Shown: positions 5,210 to 7,552 of the stretch, in pieces
Layout of the letters: each line of letters begins with the position of its first letter
Numbering within the stretch: position 1 is the first letter of the stretch
Assembly (NCBI GenBank): GCA_015520065.1
Contig: WAQV01000028.1
Coordinates: 1 to 7,552, forward strand
Length of the DNA: 7,552 nucleotides
Reading direction: 5' to 3'
Source of the DNA: Candidatus Pacearchaeota archaeon
Lineage (GTDB): Archaea > Nanobdellota > Nanobdellia > Pacearchaeales > GW2011-AR1
The notes under the pieces: generated by a model
Seen by the model: the letters and a program-made list of their open reading frames with translations, nothing else
Told to the model about the DNA's origin: nothing
Database searches by the model: none
Translations under genes and position numbers: made by a program

Positions 5210-6976
5210 ATGATAGGAAGAAAAGAACTAATAAAAAAGTATCTTGATTTTTTCAAATCAAAAGGGCATAAAGTAATTCCTAATGCAAGCCTTATTCCTG
5301 AGAATGACCCAACTGTCTTATTCACAACAGCAGGAATGCATCCTCTTGTTCCATTTCTTTTAGGGCAAAAACATCCTTTGGGAAAAAGACTATGCAATGT
5401 CCAGAGATGTTTAAGAACTCAGGATATTGAGGAGGTTGGAGACAGCTATCATCATACTTTTTTTGAGATGTTAGGAAACTGGTCTTTAGGAGATTACTGG
5501 AAGAAAGAAGCAATAGAGTATAGTTTTGAGTTTTTAACAAAAGTTCTGAAAATACCTATTGAAAGGCTGGCTGTAAGTGTTTTTGGCGGTGACAAGGAAT
5601 TGCCACAAGTTCCCCGTGATGACGAATCAGCAGAAATTTGGATGTCTCTAGGCATTCCTAAAGAGAGAATAGCGTATCTTTCAAAATCTGAAAACTGGTG
5701 GGGTCCTGCAGGCCGTACTGGTCCTTGCGGGCCTGACACAGAAATGTTTTATTGGAAGCCAAACGACATTCCAGCTCCGGAAAAATTTGATCCTAATGAT
5801 AAAAGATGGGTTGAAATCTGGAACGATGTTTTAATGCAATACAACAAAGATGAGAAAGGAAATTACAATCCTGCAGAACAGAAAAATATTGACACTGGAA
5901 TGGGTGTTGAAAGAACTGTTGCTGTTTTGAATGGATTAGAGGATAACTATCTTTCAGAATGTTTCAAGCCAATAATCCAAAAAATAGAAGAAATCTCTCA
6001 ACTTGAATACGGAAAAGACAAGGAAAAAACAAGAGCAATGAGAATTATTGCAGACCATCTGAAAGCAGCTGTTTTTGTTATAGCTGATGGAATTGTTCCA
6101 AGCAATACTGAACAAGGGTATGTGTTAAGAAGGCTCATAAGAAGAGCAGTAAGATATGGAAACTTTTTAGGAATTAAAGAGTTTGTAACAGCAGTGGCAC
6201 TGCCAGTGTTTGAGATTTATGAAGATTATCCTGAGTTAAGAAAAAATAAGGACAGGATTTTAACAGAACTTGAAAAAGAGGAAAGAAAATTCAATATGAC
6301 TCTTGAGAAAGGTCTGAAAGTGTTTGAAAGACTTATTCAGGGAAAAACAACTCTAACTGGAAAAGACTCTTTTTTATTGTATCAGAGTTATGGGTTTCCT
6401 TTTGAGATGACTAAGGAGTTGGCAGAGGAAAAAGGAATTAAAGTCAGCAGGGAAGAATTTGAGAAAGAGTTTAAAAAACATCAAGAGCTTTCAAGAACAG
6501 CAACAATTGGAAAATTTAAGTCAGGACTTGCAGATTCTTCAGAAAAAACAACAAAACTCCACACAGCTACTCACCTTCTTTTAGCTGCTTTAAGAAAAGT
6601 TCTGAATGACGACAATATTGTTCAGAAAGGTTCTAATATTACTCCAGAAAGATTGAGACTTGATTTTAATTTTCCAAGAAAACTAACTCCAGAGGAGCTT
6701 AAAAAAGTAGAGGAATTGGTTAATGAACAGATACAAAAATCTCTTGAAGTAAAAAGAGAAGAGATGACTGTAGAGGAAGCAAAAAAGCAAGGAGCATTGG
6801 GAGTATTTGATGAAAAATACGGAGATGTAGTGAGTGTTTACACTATAGGAGATTTCTCAAAGGAAATTTGCGCAGGACCTCATGTTAAAAACACTTCAGA
6901 ACTGGGTCACTTCAGGATTAAAAAAGAAGAGTCTTCAAGTGCAGGAGTAAGAAGAATAAAAGCAGTGTTGGAGTGA
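5210..6976 (+). CDS. alaS: Alanine--tRNA ligase, short form without C-Ala domain
   Basis: Class II synthetase that charges tRNA-Ala with alanine in the cytoplasm and has a built-in editing site for mischarged Ser/Gly. The 588 residues begin directly with the catalytic domain: KYLDFFKSKGH (10-20), motif 1 region with NDPTVLFTTAGM (32-43), motif 2 region RTQDIEEVGDSYHHTFFEML (69-88), GNWSLGDYW (89-97), and motif 3 GMGVERT (230-236). The tRNA-recognition helices follow (about 275-400, with IADGIVPSN and GYVLRRLIRRAVRYG). The editing domain supplies the zinc motif HxxxH (H451, H455) and CxxxH (C554, H558). The protein then ends at SSSAGVRRIKAVLE, where standard enzymes of about 870-900 residues continue into the C-Ala/DHHA1 domain. 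It also lacks the N-terminal zinc-containing extension of archaeal AlaRS. Length and wording resemble short AlaRS of CPR bacteria, so this is probably a complete natural form, not a broken gene. It converges on leuS. Confidence 0.96.
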   Translation: MIGRKELIKKYLDFFKSKGHKVIPNASLIPENDPTVLFTTAGMHPLVPFLLGQKHPLGKRLCNVQRCLRTQDIEEVGDSYHHTFFEMLGNWSLGDYWKKEAIEYSFEFLTKVLKIPIERLAVSVFGGDKELPQVPRDDESAEIWMSLGIPKERIAYLSKSENWWGPAGRTGPCGPDTEMFYWKPNDIPAPEKFDPNDKRWVEIWNDVLMQYNKDEKGNYNPAEQKNIDTGMGVERTVAVLNGLEDNYLSECFKPIIQKIEEISQLEYGKDKEKTRAMRIIADHLKAAVFVIADGIVPSNTEQGYVLRRLIRRAVRYGNFLGIKEFVTAVALPVFEIYEDYPELRKNKDRILTELEKEERKFNMTLEKGLKVFERLIQGKTTLTGKDSFLLYQSYGFPFEMTKELAEEKGIKVSREEFEKEFKKHQELSRTATIGKFKSGLADSSEKTTKLHTATHLLLAALRKVLNDDNIVQKGSNITPERLRLDFNFPRKLTPEELKKVEELVNEQIQKSLEVKREEMTVEEAKKQGALGVFDEKYGDVVSVYTIGDFSKEICAGPHVKNTSELGHFRIKKEESSSAGVRRIKAVLE

Positions 6977-6982
6977 TTTTTT
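6977..6982 (+). terminator. T-run terminator of alaS
   Basis: Six T follow directly on the alaS TGA stop, within the 13-base gap before the leuS stop codon, and more T follow a few bases later. Archaeal RNA polymerase can stop at such T tracts without a hairpin. The tract is short and its activity is inferred. Confidence 0.4.
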
Positions 6983-6989
6983 ATTTCAA

Positions 6990-7552
6990 CTACTCCAAAT
7001 AAATCCCAGGACTGCCAGGCTTGACCTTTTTAGACTTGTTTTCAGGGTCGTATTTGTCAGGGTCATTAACAGCATAAATTTTCACATCAAGAGCTGTTTT
7101 TTTGTTTATAACTTCCAGACTCTCATCAAAAATTCCTTTTTCATTAGGAAGCACATAAACAAAAGCTTTTTTTGCCTCTTTTCCTTGTTTTTCTTTAATC
7201 AATCTTGCTATATGATTTATGTCCTCAGCAAGCTTTTCAACTGCCTGTTCTTGTTTTTCCAGCTCCTCGTCAATTTTACTTTCATCTGCAACAGGCCATT
7301 CCTCAAGGCTGATAAAACTTTTGTTTCCCAGTTTGTGCCATAGTTCTTCCGAGAGATGAGGAGTTACTGGAGATAGGAGTTTAATCCAGTTTTCTAAAAA
7401 CTCTTTAATTGTGAGAGCATTATTCCCTCCGTTGTTTATATACTTCTCAAATTTGTTATACAATACAAAATAAATTGAGTCGGATGCGGCTCTCAAATTA
7501 AAACTATCAAAAGAATCCTTGATTTTTATCATCTCTTTATGCAATGATGATA
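6990..7552 (-). CDS. leuS: Leucine--tRNA ligase, C-terminal part (5' end beyond window)
   Basis: C-terminal 186 residues of a class I leucyl-tRNA synthetase of archaeal type. The reading frame stays open to the right edge of the window, so the true start and the catalytic, editing and KMSKS regions lie outside it; the TTG at 7544 is internal, not a start. Visible parts are the anticodon-binding helical domain, with FDSFNLRAASDSIYFVLYN and LLSPVTPHLSEELWHKLG (residues typical of LeuRS/IleRS/ValRS enzymes), then EEWPV, a Lys/Glu-rich helix, and a small C-terminal domain ending PGSPGIYLE. That ending is close to the PGxPxIYxE terminus of archaeal LeuRS, which contacts the long variable arm of tRNA-Leu. 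The TAG stop lies 13 bases from the alaS stop on the opposite strand. The final peptide distinguishes it from ValRS and IleRS and from bacterial LeuRS. Confidence 0.92.
   Translation of the reverse strand, partial: SSLHKEMIKIKDSFDSFNLRAASDSIYFVLYNKFEKYINNGGNNALTIKEFLENWIKLLSPVTPHLSEELWHKLGNKSFISLEEWPVADESKIDEELEKQEQAVEKLAEDINHIARLIKEKQGKEAKKAFVYVLPNEKGIFDESLEVINKKTALDVKIYAVNDPDKYDPENKSKKVKPGSPGIYLE

Noticed and set aside
5494..5739. Minus-strand open frames inside alaS
   Set aside because: They overlap the conserved catalytic region of AlaRS and have no start signals or domains of their own.
5210..6976. alaS as a truncated pseudogene
   Set aside because: Catalytic and editing motifs are all intact, the frame is uninterrupted, and the end point matches naturally short AlaRS forms. 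Loss of C-Ala is a domain-level difference, not decay.
7542..7544. TTG at 7544 as the start of a separate small protein
   Set aside because: The frame continues open to the window edge and the sequence aligns in sense with the interior of LeuRS, so this codon is internal.

Overview
The window reads as archaeal chromosome, most likely from a small-genome DPANN lineage of the Pacearchaeota/Woesearchaeota kind (inference; no rRNA or other marker is present). The archaeal evidence is a RadA-type recombinase, a euryarchaeal-style RPA with OB folds and a zinc finger, an archaeal-type LeuRS C-terminus ending PGSPGIYLE, and TATA-box promoters placed so that most mRNAs would be leaderless. The DNA is AT-rich and almost fully coding. 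The longest gap is about 90 bases, and I see no tRNA, rRNA, CRISPR array, transposon or long repeat.

Layout. On the minus strand, from the left edge: radA (3' end cut off), a YdjM/DUF457 membrane metal-dependent hydrolase, a single-stranded-DNA-binding RPA, a CPA2-type cation/proton antiporter, and a tightly coupled pair of unrecognised genes (upstream coiled-coil gene 4622..5128, downstream gene 3847..4620). A divergent promoter region at about 5138..5209 separates this block from alaS on the plus strand. alaS then converges, with a 13-base gap, on the 3' end of leuS, which enters from the right edge on the minus strand.

How the genes relate. radA and RPA are both DNA recombination/repair proteins acting on single-stranded DNA, but each has its own TATA-like element, so this is a neighbourhood rather than one clear operon. 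alaS and leuS supply charged tRNAs. The antiporter is the only gene with a strong Shine-Dalgarno site.

Most interesting points. (1) The AlaRS has the short form of about 590 residues that I associate with bacterial candidate-phyla (CPR) enzymes. It lacks the archaeal N-terminal zinc region and the C-Ala domain, which suggests cross-domain transfer or a shared reduced form. (2) The protein encoded at 3847..4620 carries what looks like the N-terminal domain of archaeal type II/IV secretion ATPases without any ATPase domain, fused to a coiled coil and a disordered linker. Its start codon lies one base after the stop of a Lys-rich coiled-coil gene. This pair is the best candidate for something undescribed.
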